From Crocinitomicaceae bacterium (GTDB taxonomy: Bacteria > Bacteroidota > Bacteroidia > Flavobacteriales_D > Crocinitomicaceae), in assembly GCA_022447585.1 (NCBI GenBank), contig JAKVAR010000006.1, positions 124,001-188,000 on the forward strand: 64,000 nt of DNA. The letters run 5' to 3'. Each line of letters opens with the position of its first letter. Position 1 is the first letter of the stretch. Of this stretch, positions 19,603-28,540 are shown piece after piece. The notes under the pieces were generated by a model. It saw nothing but the letters and a program-made list of their open reading frames with translations. It was not told the origin of the DNA and did no database searches. Both the position numbers and the translations under genes were made by a program.

Positions 19603-20469
19603 TTAAAGTGTATTTAGAACTTGTTCTTTTATTTTCTCTAAGTTATCCTTCATTGCGATTACTAACTTTTGCATTTCTGCATGATTGCTCTTACTTCCGA
19701 GTGTATTAATCTCACGACCAATTTCCTGACCAATAAACCCAAGCTTCTTGCCTGCCTGTTCGGTTTTCATCGTTTCTAAGAAATAATCAAGATGATTCAA
19801 TAGTCTCATTTTCTCCTCCGCAACATCTAATTTCTCAATGTAGAAAATCATTTCTTGTTCAAGGCGATTATCATCGTATGTTCCAGACTGAATATCCTCA
19901 AGCCCTTTTTTCATTCGTTCTCTAATCACCTCGATTCTTTCGTCTTCATACTTAGGAACTTCCAATAAAAAAGATCTAATATCTTGAATACGCTCCTTAA
20001 ATTCCCTTTCTAAATCTACTCCTTCTTTACGACGGAAATCATTAATATTTACCACTGCTTCTGTTACCACTTCCAAGACTACTGACTTTTCCTCATCGGT
20101 TAAATCTTCTTTGGAGTGGCTATAAACCTCAGGCATTTTAAGAATCAATGAAAGGTAATCTTCTGTAGTTTCACCAAGTTCATCATTCAAAGACTTGAGC
20201 TCTTTGTAATATGTTTTCACTAATGCCTTATTAATTGAAACGGGTGAGCTCTCTCCACTGGCTTCAACGTTTATTGAGATGTCAACTTTTCCACGTCCCA
20301 ATCCTGCAGATATAATCTTACGTATTTGACCGTCGATCTCTTTGTATTGAGAAGGAATTCGCGTGTTTAAATCCATCGATTTACTGTTTAAAGAGCGAAC
20401 CTCTACAGTAATTTTTTTCGATTGGAAATTTCCAGAAGCCTTTCCAAAGCCAGTCATTGATTTTAGCAT
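19603..20469 (-). CDS. yicC: YicC family endoribonuclease
   Basis: The 288-residue protein opens with the family hallmark MLKSMTGFGKA and ends with the typical EMQKLVIAMKDNLEKIKEQVLN segment. GREINTLGSKSNHAEM near the C-terminus matches the strongly conserved YicC/DUF1732 region. In E. coli the homologue is an RNase implicated in RNA decay; the specific target here is unknown. It is the first gene of the yicC-gmk-nadD unit. The 51-bp spacer upstream, with TAATTTTA about 20 bp before the start, may hold the promoter. Confidence 0.92.
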   Translation of the reverse strand: MLKSMTGFGKASGNFQSKKITVEVRSLNSKSMDLNTRIPSQYKEIDGQIRKIISAGLGRGKVDISINVEASGESSPVSINKALVKTYYKELKSLNDELGETTEDYLSLILKMPEVYSHSKEDLTDEEKSVVLEVVTEAVVNINDFRRKEGVDLEREFKERIQDIRSFLLEVPKYEDERIEVIRERMKKGLEDIQSGTYDDNRLEQEMIFYIEKLDVAEEKMRLLNHLDYFLETMKTEQAGKKLGFIGQEIGREINTLGSKSNHAEMQKLVIAMKDNLEKIKEQVLNTL

Positions 20470-20520
20470 AATCGCAATTTTTTATAAAATTAGGAGAAAT
20501 CTCCATTAAATCCGAAGAAC

Positions 20521-21453
20521 CTAGCTCTTCTTCTTTAGTTTAATCTGAAACGAACTCGATGAAGTAATATAGACCCCAAGAAATATAATTAGCATATAAA
20601 TCACCTTTTCCAAGGTAATCGTATCTGTATAGTCGTCTACAATTCCAACTGCACTTAATGTAAACGCAAAGAACATGACTAAAACAGGCTGCAAATATAT
20701 ATAGGCACTTGACACTGATGGGCTCAAGTATTTAAGGCCATACATTGTTAATAAGTATGTAAAGAAGGTTACACCGACTACCACATAAACTATTTTAATA
20801 ATCACATCTTGCGTTAATATTGAGAAATCCGTTTCGGAAAAGTCGGTTAATGTTGGAGGGAACAATAAGATAAATACTAAACCAAATGTGAATACATACG
20901 TAATCATAGTTAAGGGAGAATATTTATTCATCAATGGTTTAGCAATTACCAAATAAACAGCGTAACTCACAGCATTAATAAATAAGAATAGATCTCCAAG
21001 TATTGAATCTCCACTCCCCGTTCCTGCGGTTAAGGTCAATAATATTGCTCCAGTTGCGCCTAATGCAATACCAACAGACTTGCGCCAAGTAACAGATTCT
21101 TTGAGAATTAAAAAGGATAGAATTACCACTAAAATAGGATTTACCGTCATGATAATTCCAGAGTTAATAGCAGAAGATAAATTCAATCCATGAAAGAAAA
21201 ACAACTGATTCATTGCAACTCCAAAAACACCGCAAACTGCAAGCAAGAACAAATCTTTTCTTTCCACTTTTTCTTTTGGACGAAACATCTTCACCATCCA
21301 GAAAAGGATTGTTGCACCAAGTGCGCGAAACATTATAAATACATTCGGCGAAAGAAAATCAGGCATTACCCCTTTTGCAATAATATGGCTTGCACCATAT
21401 AACGCGTTTACTAAAAAAAGTGCAACATGAGCACGCAATAAATTAGACTTCAA
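20521..21453 (-). CDS. EamA/DMT-family transporter
   Basis: The 310-residue protein has ten predicted transmembrane segments arranged as two EamA repeats (about 5-140 and 155-300). The first-repeat signature LSSAINSGIIMTVNPILVVILSFL and the second-repeat PSVSSAYIYLQPVLVMFFAF are characteristic. Such proteins usually export amino acids or other metabolites from the cytosol; the substrate cannot be read from the sequence. It is the last gene of the kynU-to-EamA run (2-bp gap to the ArsC-like gene), so transport of a tryptophan or kynurenine metabolite is an attractive but unproven idea. Confidence 0.88.
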   Translation of the reverse strand: MKSNLLRAHVALFLVNALYGASHIIAKGVMPDFLSPNVFIMFRALGATILFWMVKMFRPKEKVERKDLFLLAVCGVFGVAMNQLFFFHGLNLSSAINSGIIMTVNPILVVILSFLILKESVTWRKSVGIALGATGAILLTLTAGTGSGDSILGDLFLFINAVSYAVYLVIAKPLMNKYSPLTMITYVFTFGLVFILLFPPTLTDFSETDFSILTQDVIIKIVYVVVGVTFFTYLLTMYGLKYLSPSVSSAYIYLQPVLVMFFAFTLSAVGIVDDYTDTITLEKVIYMLIIFLGVYITSSSSFQIKLKKKS

Positions 21454-21455
21454 GA

Positions 21456-21809
21456 CTATTTGTTAAACGATGCCACAGCATCAGCTACAACGCTTTTAGA
21501 ATTGCCAATAAAAACCTCATCGCCATTAATCATATATGGCCTTTTGATAAAGGTGTATTCTTCCAAAATGTATTTCCGGAAATCAGCTTCTGTTAAACTC
21601 ATTTCATTCAAGCCCATAGAGCGATATTTCATCGCCTTTTTCGAGAAAAGTGCTTCGTAGGAACCAACTTTATCCTTTAACATGTCTAAGGTTTTTTCAT
21701 CGATGTTTTGCTCTTTGATGTTCTGTAATTCAACATCTGAACCCGGATTAATTTCCTTTAGAATTCGTTGATTAGTACTACAACTTTTCAAATAAAAAAT
21801 CTTCTTCAT
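21456..21809 (-). CDS. ArsC/Spx-family thioredoxin-fold protein
   Basis: The 117 residues match the arsenate reductase (ArsC)/Spx family. The catalytic-type cysteine is in LKSCSTNQR (Cys10), and the C-terminal half has FIKRPYMINGDEVFIGNS, the family's R-P pattern. There is a single N-terminal cysteine with no CxxC, as in ArsC. Whether it reduces arsenate is uncertain, since no ars genes are nearby and many such proteins are of unknown function. It sits in the kynurenine-gene run with 2-bp gaps on both sides. Confidence 0.8.
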   Translation of the reverse strand: MKKIFYLKSCSTNQRILKEINPGSDVELQNIKEQNIDEKTLDMLKDKVGSYEALFSKKAMKYRSMGLNEMSLTEADFRKYILEEYTFIKRPYMINGDEVFIGNSKSVVADAVASFNK

Positions 21810-21811
21810 GA

Positions 21812-22717
21812 TTAACGATTGCGTTGAGTTTCTTTATCCTGATCATTCGTAATTCCTGGAGCACAACCTTTCGTTTTCTTTTCGAAAATGAACATGTACT
21901 TAATGTGGAACAAAATTGGCCAATATCTTGAAGAGAACCAATGTAGAGATGGTTTGCCAAACACCGTTTGAGAAGATCCTGCTCCCGCAGTAGACTGATA
22001 TCCTAAGATAGGAGTTCGAACCCCTGGGATTAAGTACGACCCTCTTTTCAATTTAAAACCAAACCCAAGACCGTAATGCAATTGAACATGCAATGGATTA
22101 TAATTAACAGAGGCTAAGCTAGCTGGGTGTGCATAAGCATCTGACTGATCTAAAATTCTATAATCAACATTAATTCCTAGACTATTATCTAAAAAGAAGT
22201 TGGACTTATCTCTACCACCATTTTTCTTAAAGTGGATGTTTTTGTGAATTGAGAATCTACCGTAAACATTTCCATGCCCCAATTTAAAGTCTGCCGATTC
22301 TGGTGCCGAATTTGCAATTGAACTTGTTGATTCGACAAGCTCTCCACCTCTAAAATATTTGAAGCCAAGACCCCAGTCATAATAACTGATAAGTACCGTT
22401 TTCAATTTAAGAGAAAGACCAGATCTTTTCTTTGGAAAATGCATCAACCCAATTTCTCCAAATGCTCCTATTTTTCCATATTGATCATTCAAGTAAGCAA
22501 CAGGTTGATGACCAGAAGCATTCGGAATCTCGACCAATTCATTTTTTCTATTCGTCATCAAATACGTTGGACCCAGCTGAACTTGAAGACCAAAATTTCT
22601 CAAGTTTCTAAAATCTCTTTTTCCAAAAACCTTCCCACGCTTACTTGGAGTCAAATCTCTTTGACTAAAGGCACACATTGAAAAAATCAATACTACTAAT
22701 CCACAAATCCATTTCAT
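21812..22717 (-). CDS. Putative outer-membrane beta-barrel protein
   Basis: The 301-residue protein has a signal peptide (cleavage after CAFSQ). The mature part alternates short hydrophobic/aromatic strands, for example FGLQVQLGPTYLM, IGAFGEIGLMHF, VQLHYGLGFGFKLKRG, and ends with HIKYMFIFEKKTK plus a polar tail. This pattern suggests an outer-membrane barrel. I cannot assign a family. It lies 3 bp after kmo and 2 bp before the ArsC-like gene, so it shares their transcript. Confidence 0.6.
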   Translation of the reverse strand: MKWICGLVVLIFSMCAFSQRDLTPSKRGKVFGKRDFRNLRNFGLQVQLGPTYLMTNRKNELVEIPNASGHQPVAYLNDQYGKIGAFGEIGLMHFPKKRSGLSLKLKTVLISYYDWGLGFKYFRGGELVESTSSIANSAPESADFKLGHGNVYGRFSIHKNIHFKKNGGRDKSNFFLDNSLGINVDYRILDQSDAYAHPASLASVNYNPLHVQLHYGLGFGFKLKRGSYLIPGVRTPILGYQSTAGAGSSQTVFGKPSLHWFSSRYWPILFHIKYMFIFEKKTKGCAPGITNDQDKETQRNR

Positions 22718-22720
22718 AAC

Positions 22721-24085
22721 CTAAATCTTTGCTAAGATTAATTCCATCACTTCATCGGAGTCCCATTTCGATTCGATATCTGGTGTTTGCATTACTTCTT
22801 TCATAATTTTATCCTGACGTTTTCCATTCTCATGAGCAACACTGTATCTAATGTTACTGAAGGTAACTTGAGAATATAACGGCATCCACTTGTCGGGGTA
22901 CATCTTTGAAAACTTTGCTTCTATTTTCTTTTGAAGTAGGAACTCTGGATCTGCCACGAAATCGCGCATAACATGATAGTTATACAGCGAAAGATCTTGT
23001 AATGCATCACCATCTGGCTTGCGCACCTCAGAATATTCCGCAAAGATCACATCCCAGTCTTCATTGTGCTTTTGAAGCAACTCCCACATTACAGTGCAGT
23101 CTTCAAAAGCACCATTCATTCCTTGTCCATAAAATGGAACCGTAGCATGCGCTGCATCACCCATTAAGGCAAATTTACCATCATGCCAAGGGTAAGAACG
23201 CATAATTGCAAGCGAAGATAGTGGGTGATCTTCCCATGCGTCTGCAATGTTTGGCATCATTTCGTAAAAATCTGGAAATATTTTTTTGAAGAAATCATCC
23301 ACCTTCTCTTTTGAATTTAACTTATCAAAAGAATTTTCGTATCCAGAATGAGGCATAAATAGCGTTCCTGTAAAAGAGCCATCTTCATTTGCCAACGCAA
23401 TCATCATGAAGCGACCTCTAGGCCAAATGTGCAGTGCGTTTTTGTCTAATTTATAAGAACCATCTTCATTTGCCGGTAAAAGAATTTCTCTATACCCATC
23501 AGCAATAAAGTTTTGACTATAGTTAAACCTATCTAACTTCTGCATTGCAGAATATCTAACTGCAGAAAAAGCACCATCGCAAGCAAAAACAACATCAGCA
23601 GAATCCTCAATGATTTCGTCCGTTTTGTAATTCTTCAATGTAACCGTTCCTGATTTTGTGTCAGCATCAATACATTTCATGTTATAATGAATTGTAGCAC
23701 CACCAACTTTCTCAGCAATATCCATCATTCTAGCATTTACACCCCCTCTTGAAACTGAATATATTGCTTCACCCTCTTTACCATATGCTTGTTCTGAAAG
23801 GTTTCCTTCAATATCATGCATAATTCTTCCATACATGGGGATTGCAATCTCTCTCACGGCATCTCCAACACCCACGGTATCTAATGCTTTCCAGCCTCTT
23901 GTAGAAAGGGCAAGGTTAATTGATTTTCCAGCCGAAATTTCAGCATTACGAATATCTGACCTCCTTTCGTAAATAGTCACTTTGTATCCTGCTTTTGACA
24001 AATAAACAGCCCAAAGCGAACCAACTAATCCAGCTCCAACGATAATTGCACTTTTATTCTTTTCCATACTTACTTTCTTTTCCAA
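22721..24085 (-). CDS. kmo: Kynurenine 3-monooxygenase
   Basis: KMO hydroxylates L-kynurenine to 3-hydroxykynurenine with FAD and NADPH. The 454-residue protein has the N-terminal dinucleotide motif GAGLVGSLWAVYLSKAGYKV, an arginine-rich ERRSDIR segment, ISAGKSINLALSTRGW which is typical of KMO, and the second FAD motif LMGDAAHATVPFYGQGMNG. Length and motif order fit bacterial KMO. Its first codons overlap the preceding 73-codon membrane-protein gene by 16 bp. Together with kynU it indicates tryptophan catabolism towards 3-hydroxyanthranilate. Confidence 0.95.
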   Translation of the reverse strand: MEKKVSMEKNKSAIIVGAGLVGSLWAVYLSKAGYKVTIYERRSDIRNAEISAGKSINLALSTRGWKALDTVGVGDAVREIAIPMYGRIMHDIEGNLSEQAYGKEGEAIYSVSRGGVNARMMDIAEKVGGATIHYNMKCIDADTKSGTVTLKNYKTDEIIEDSADVVFACDGAFSAVRYSAMQKLDRFNYSQNFIADGYREILLPANEDGSYKLDKNALHIWPRGRFMMIALANEDGSFTGTLFMPHSGYENSFDKLNSKEKVDDFFKKIFPDFYEMMPNIADAWEDHPLSSLAIMRSYPWHDGKFALMGDAAHATVPFYGQGMNGAFEDCTVMWELLQKHNEDWDVIFAEYSEVRKPDGDALQDLSLYNYHVMRDFVADPEFLLQKKIEAKFSKMYPDKWMPLYSQVTFSNIRYSVAHENGKRQDKIMKEVMQTPDIESKWDSDEVMELILAKI

Positions 24086-24291
24086 CCTTTAGAATAAGGT
24101 GTTTCAAAATATGAGTTTCGCGCTCTTTGCGCCAATTTTCTTTTATGTAACGCTACACTGCCTCTCCAGAGAACAATACCTCCAATGATAACAGCAGTTG
24201 CTTGAATAGCTAAATTAACATACATCGACGTTTCAGCTATACCGCCCGAGTATTTCGCCTTAATTAAAGTCTGTATTGTTAATTCATCCAT
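24070..24291 (-). CDS. Small single-span membrane protein between kynU and kmo
   Basis: The track ORF starts at 24336 inside kynU; the more likely start is the ATG at 24291 (MDELTIQTL), 2 bp after the kynU stop. That gives 73 residues with one hydrophobic helix (about 25-46, MYVNLAIQATAVIIGGIVLWRG) and a strongly basic C-terminal tail. It overlaps kmo by 16 bp, so kynU, this gene and kmo are translationally linked. I do not recognise a family. A role as membrane tether or small partner of KMO is speculation; human KMO is itself membrane-anchored, whereas the KMO encoded here lacks an obvious C-terminal anchor. Confidence 0.65.
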   Translation of the reverse strand: MDELTIQTLIKAKYSGGIAETSMYVNLAIQATAVIIGGIVLWRGSVALHKRKLAQRARNSYFETPYSKGWKRK

Positions 24292-24293
24292 GT

Positions 24294-25571
24294 TTATTGA
24301 ATTGCTCCTTCTAAATATGCACCAAATCTGAAACAATCTTCATACGAATTGTATAAAGGTGCAGGTGCGATACGAATTACATTTGGCTCTCTCCAATCTG
24401 CAATAACTCCTTTCTTTGTAATTGCATCGAATAAGTCTTTGCCTTGACCATGGGCCAAAATAGATAACTGAGCACCACGTTTAGCTTTATCTTTTGGTGT
24501 GATAATTTCAAAGGTACAGCGGTCTGAATTACGCGCAGAAATGTCTTCAATAACAAACTCCAAATAGGCTGTAATTTTATCTCTTTTCTCACCAATTCGA
24601 TCCATTCCCGCCTCATCAAAAATATCTAACGATGCTAAATGTGCAGCCATCCCTAAAACCGGAGCATTACTTAATTGCCAACCTTCTGCACCGCGCATTG
24701 GGTTAAAACCTGGTTCCATTTGGAAGCGCGTTTCTTTATCATAACCCCACCAACCAGCAAAACGAGGAAGTCCCGGATTGTAGGCGTGTCTTTCGTGAAC
24801 AAAGATTCCTGAAACTCCACCTGGTGAAGAATTCAAATATTTATATCCACACCATGCAGCAAAATCAACACCCCAATCATGTAATTTCAAATTAATATTT
24901 CCGGCAGCATGCGCTAAATCAAAACCAACTTTTGCTCCAACATCATGACCGGCTTTCGTAATTGCTTCCATATCGAATAATTGACCAGTATAATAATTTA
25001 CACCACCAATCATGACCATTGCAAGTTCATCTCCAACTTCCGCAATTTTATCTAAAATATCTTCTTCTCTAATTAAGTGCTCACCTTCCCTTGGTTCAAT
25101 TTCAACCAAGTCCGTTTCAAGATTTAGACCGTGAAATTTGACTTGAGACTCTAAGGCATATTGATCACTTGGAAATGCTTTTGCTTCGCAAATGATTTTT
25201 GTTCTTTTTCCTTCTGGCTTGAAGAAAGAAACCATCAATAAATGAAGATTGGTTGTAAGGGAATGCGTCACTACAACTTCTTCTGGATTTGCTCCAACAA
25301 TTCTTGCTGCTTTTTCCGTTAAAAATTCGTGATAAGCGAACCAAGGTTTTTCAGCTAAAAAATGCCCTTCTACGCCATACTTTGCCCAAGCATCTAATTC
25401 CTCTTGAATATAACTTCCAGCAGATTTTGGTTGTAATCCAAGTGAATTACCAGTGAAGTAAACCATTTCAGTATCCATAAAGTTTGGAAAGTGAAATTTA
25501 TCTCTGAAAGATCTTAATGGGTCCTTTTCATCTAATTGCTGAGCAAATTCAAGTGTATTCTGATGTTTCAT
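24294..25571 (-). CDS. kynU: Kynureninase
   Basis: Kynureninase is a PLP enzyme that cleaves kynurenine or 3-hydroxykynurenine to (3-hydroxy)anthranilate and alanine. The 425-residue protein has the PLP-lysine motif [12 protein letters not shown], upstream [10 protein letters not shown] with the cofactor-binding aspartate, and RFAGWWGYD, all typical of KynU. Length is normal. It starts the six-gene run down to the EamA transporter, and a TATCTTTG box lies 22 bp upstream of its ATG. Confidence 0.96.
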   Translation of the reverse strand: MKHQNTLEFAQQLDEKDPLRSFRDKFHFPNFMDTEMVYFTGNSLGLQPKSAGSYIQEELDAWAKYGVEGHFLAEKPWFAYHEFLTEKAARIVGANPEEVVVTHSLTTNLHLLMVSFFKPEGKRTKIICEAKAFPSDQYALESQVKFHGLNLETDLVEIEPREGEHLIREEDILDKIAEVGDELAMVMIGGVNYYTGQLFDMEAITKAGHDVGAKVGFDLAHAAGNINLKLHDWGVDFAAWCGYKYLNSSPGGVSGIFVHERHAYNPGLPRFAGWWGYDKETRFQMEPGFNPMRGAEGWQLSNAPVLGMAAHLASLDIFDEAGMDRIGEKRDKITAYLEFVIEDISARNSDRCTFEIITPKDKAKRGAQLSILAHGQGKDLFDAITKKGVIADWREPNVIRIAPAPLYNSYEDCFRFGAYLEGAIQ

Positions 25572-25593
25572 GTTCTTCGAAAAATTATCTTTT

Positions 25594-25601
25594 CAAAGAT
25601 A
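25594..25601 (-). promoter_or_regulatory. -7 promoter box for the kynU operon
   Basis: On the minus strand TATCTTTG is an exact match to TAnnTTTG and ends 22 bp before the kynU ATG. A TTTG occurs further upstream (around 25-26 bp away), slightly farther than the usual 19-21. The promoter lies just downstream of the stop of the PKD/CHU_C relic, so it is independent of it. Confidence 0.5.
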
Positions 25602-25622
25602 ATAATAACATCGAATTATATA

Positions 25623-26224
25623 CTACCAAATTAAGCTTACACTTCCATTCTAAACTATAGTTGAACCATCGTGGGAATAAGCCGAATTTATAGAAATATA
25701 CCCCTTCTGCACATTCCTTTCCTTGATTATTCCTGTCATCCCACATGTTAACTCCAGAATGATTTAAACATCCATAACTGGGTTATCCCAACGATTTAAT
25801 ATTACATAATCGTAACTCTTAAATACATCGATTTCTATACTAAAAAAGTCATTCATGGCATCTCCATTCTGAGTAAAACATAAGTATAACCTGCACGAGA
25901 ACTAGAATTATTCGTAAAATTTGCATAAAATGGCATTGTATATTCACCTCACTGTCTGAAGTTCCAGTCTAAATTGCACATGCACAGTTAATGTAATTAT
26001 TATATGTTTATGCAAAAGCATGCTGTTGATTTTGATCTGTTGAAGAGTTTTCATCTCCAAAAGCCCAATTCCAAGTTTGTATTGGAGAAGTTCCAATTGT
26101 ACTTAAATCAGTGAATTGAATCTCCTACACACCCGGATAAAGGATCAGCTGAAAAATCAGCTTTAGCCTGGCCATGAACGAAGAAATTCAAAAGTAAGGT
26201 GAAAAAGATCGCGGTTGCTCTCAT
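25623..26224 (-). pseudogene. Relic of a secreted PKD-domain protein with gliding-motility C-terminal (CHU_C, T9SS type B) domain
   Basis: This stretch has no ORF in the track but reads as a decayed gene on the minus strand. ATG at 26224 gives a signal peptide (MRATAIFFTLLLNFFVHGQA) and then ADFSADPLSGCVGDSI. The next frame continues QFTDLSTIGTSPIQTWNWAFG, a PKD domain, and another gives ITLTVHVQ. Nearer the 3' end QNGDAMNDFFSIEI, VILNRWDNPVMDV, MWDDRNNQGKECAEGVYFYK and DGSTIV-NGSVSLIW follow in order, matching the CHU_C/TIGR04131 pattern (TPNGDGxND, NRWGN, WDG, GxYFY). There are at least three frame changes and three in-frame stops. The first frame change could come from loss of one copy of a 5-base ATTCA repeat. 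The final TAG is at 25623-25625. Confidence 0.85.
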
Positions 26225-26388
26225 TTTGCTTTAGTCGTTTTAGTCGTTAAAGAATATAAAGATTCAATGATGCAAAAAACTGACGTTCATAATTTAATAT
26301 TCTTATTTTCATGTAGTTTGGTAATAGTGGCAACACCATTATCATTCATTTCCTAGGTTCAATAGCGTAAATGATTCAACCTTATTCG

Positions 26389-26396
26389 TATCTTTG
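26389..26396 (+). promoter_or_regulatory. -7 promoter box that decides the hemL start
   Basis: TATCTTTG, an exact TAnnTTTG match, lies inside the longer hemL ORF proposed by the track (start 26371). A transcript beginning just after it could not carry that start, which supports the ATG at 26428. I see no perfect -33 TTG at the expected spacing. Confidence 0.5.
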
Positions 26397-26427
26397 TAAA
26401 CGATTTTTTAGCTCAAACCAAACGATA

Positions 26428-27735
26428 ATGGACACTAAAACAACAATTGACAGGTCATCCTCAGAAGCGCTTTTCAACAAAGCAAAAACATACTTTCCTG
26501 GGGGAGTAAATTCTCCGGTTAGAGCGTTTAAATCGGTTGATGGAGGACCATTGTTCATGAAGAGGGGTGATGGATGTTATATTTGGGACGAAGATAATAA
26601 TCAATTCATCGATTTCTGCTGTAGCTGGGGCCCATTAATTTTAGGACACAACAATCAGAAGGTATATAATAGTATTGTTAATGCACTTCAAAACGGAGCT
26701 AGTTTTGGCGCTCCAACCGTTTTAGAAAATGAATTGGCAGAACTAATTCTTTCTAGAAATCCATACATTGATAAAATCAGATTTGTAAGTTCAGGAACTG
26801 AAGCGGTGATGTCTGCATTAAGACTAGCCAGAGGATACACGGGTAAAAAGAAGATATTAAAATTCGAAGGATGCTATCATGGTCATGTTGATTCAATGTT
26901 AGTTAAAGCTGGAAGTGGATTGGCGACATTTGGGGAATCGTCAAGCGCTGGTGTACCAGAAGAATATGCAAATGAAACATTGGTTCTGCCATTAAATGAC
27001 GTTGATGCATTAAAAGCGTGCATTAGGGAATATAAAGATGAATTAGCTTGTGCCATTATCGAACCAATGCCTGCGAACAACGGACTATTGCTACAAGAAA
27101 GGACATTCTTGCTTGAACTAAGAAAACTATGCACTGAAAACGGTGTTTTGCTCCTCTTTGATGAAGTAATCTCTGGTTTTAGAGTAGGCTTTAATGGAGC
27201 AGCTGAAAAGTACAACATCAAACCAGACATCATTACTTACGGTAAAATTATTGGTGGAGGTTTACCAGTTGGTGCTTATGGAGCAAGTAATGAAATTATG
27301 GCTTGCGTTTCTCCAGATGGACCAGTTTACCAAGCGGGAACACTTTCAGGAAATCCTGTTGCTATGGCAGCTGGCATTGCTCAATTAACAGAGTGTGCAA
27401 AGCCTGGTTTTTACGAAGATCAAGAAGAAAGAACACGTTTCTTCGTAGATAAAATTAATGATCACGCTAACTCGCAAGGGTATAACTTTGAGCTAATCAC
27501 GGTTGGATCAATCTTCTGGTTGTCATTCGACGGAAAGAAAAAAATCCGAAGAGCAGATGAGATTGATGCAGATATGACTGGATTCAAAAACTTATTCAAG
27601 GCATTATTAAACCGAGGGGTTTATATCGGGCCAAGTGGGTATGAAGTTGGATTTATTTCTCAAGCTCACACTAAAGAGCATTTGATTACAGCAGCTAATG
27701 CGATGTGTGAAGCTCTTGATGAGGTCTATAGTTGA
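26428..27735 (+). CDS. hemL: Glutamate-1-semialdehyde 2,1-aminomutase
   Basis: HemL converts glutamate-1-semialdehyde to 5-aminolevulinate, the C5-pathway entry to haem. The chosen ATG (26428) gives 435 residues, close to the family norm (about 430), whereas the 26371 start adds a 19-residue extension without homology to the family. Family motifs are FPGGVNSPVRAF at the N-terminus, CCSWGPLILGH, the PLP-lysine motif TYGKIIGGGLPVGAYG and the YQAGTLSGNP motif. It is flanked by two gene relics and has its own promoter. Confidence 0.96.
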   Translation: MDTKTTIDRSSSEALFNKAKTYFPGGVNSPVRAFKSVDGGPLFMKRGDGCYIWDEDNNQFIDFCCSWGPLILGHNNQKVYNSIVNALQNGASFGAPTVLENELAELILSRNPYIDKIRFVSSGTEAVMSALRLARGYTGKKKILKFEGCYHGHVDSMLVKAGSGLATFGESSSAGVPEEYANETLVLPLNDVDALKACIREYKDELACAIIEPMPANNGLLLQERTFLLELRKLCTENGVLLLFDEVISGFRVGFNGAAEKYNIKPDIITYGKIIGGGLPVGAYGASNEIMACVSPDGPVYQAGTLSGNPVAMAAGIAQLTECAKPGFYEDQEERTRFFVDKINDHANSQGYNFELITVGSIFWLSFDGKKKIRRADEIDADMTGFKNLFKALLNRGVYIGPSGYEVGFISQAHTKEHLITAANAMCEALDEVYS

Positions 27736-27739
27736 TCGT

Positions 27740-28043
27740 TTAGCAAAGAATCATCTCGCGAACATTCTTCTCGCAATTCCTACTGAGGATTGCATGAATT
27801 CCCCATGCCATAGCTAGGCCTAATTTTAATGACATAAGACCTAAAATTGCGTCTGACATTTCGAATATACTATCCTATTGAACGAGTACGGCAAGTATTC
27901 CAATCAGAAATCCAGCAAGAATAACTCCGCCGTAATAAGGCAAGATTCCAATTACAACGTACAACCATTTATTTTTGTAGTGTTTTTCTGCTAAACTGAA
28001 AAGCTATTTCCCGAGAAAGAATAATCAGTACTAATTCGAACAT
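27740..28043 (-). pseudogene. Relic of a small membrane-protein gene
   Basis: The ATG at 28043 reads MFELVLIILS and then loses frame. In the next frame the sequence continues FSLAEKHYKNKWLYVVIGILPYYGG and a hydrophobic helix (VILAGFLIGILAVLVQ), then meets an in-frame TAG. After it, sense continues as ISDAILGLMS-like text (MSDAILGLMSLKLGLAMAWG) to TAA at 27740-27742. The restored product would be about 100 residues with two to three membrane helices. The KNKWLY...YYGG pattern resembles uncharacterised Bacteroidota membrane proteins I have seen. One frameshift and one nonsense codon make it non-functional. Confidence 0.7.
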
Positions 28044-28048
28044 AATTT

Positions 28049-28300
28049 TTATTTTTCACATTCAGCCTTCTTCTGACGCATTTTATCGCCTGCCATCATT
28101 TGATAATCTTTACACGCTTCTGTTTTCTTCGCTTTCAAGTCAAAAATTTTAATTTCATCCTCTTTGGTGGGTTCCTTTTCGAAGAACTGTTGTGTATATT
28201 CATTTAATTCTTTCCCCGCGCTTAAGCATGTACAGAATTGTTCATCTTTATGCGAGCAAGATGCCAAAATCAAAATGGCTACGATCATAGGTTGTTTCAT
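28049..28300 (-). CDS. Small lipoprotein of unknown function
   Basis: The 83-residue protein has a short hydrophobic N-terminus ending in a lipobox (ILASCS; Cys at about residue 15), so it should be lipidated and anchored in the inner or outer membrane. The mature part is highly charged and probably helical (KKTEACKDYQMMAGDKMRQKK), with several further cysteines (CTC, EAC, ECEK). No family recognised. It lies just upstream of the membrane-protein relic, with which it may once have been co-transcribed. Confidence 0.65.
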   Translation of the reverse strand: MKQPMIVAILILASCSHKDEQFCTCLSAGKELNEYTQQFFEKEPTKEDEIKIFDLKAKKTEACKDYQMMAGDKMRQKKAECEK

Positions 28301-28540
28301 GGTTTCAATATAAGAATAACAAGGGTCTAACGCTTATACTTTTTCTTTTCTTCATTTTATTGATTACTATTTCCTGGACAACCATTTTCTCTCGAGTCAT
28401 TTCAATAGCGGAACAAATTATATTTTAGTTTTTCGCAATGCTCTTATATAGTGCAAGGATAATACTTTATGCTGAATATATAAAATATAACTCAAGCGCA
28501 TGCGAACAAAGATTCTTAGTATTTTTAAAAGAAAAAACCG

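Noticed and set aside
28301-28540. Possible small gene or RNA in the 240-bp spacer before the aminotransferase
   Set aside because: No ORF with coding character, no strong hairpin; nothing supportable.
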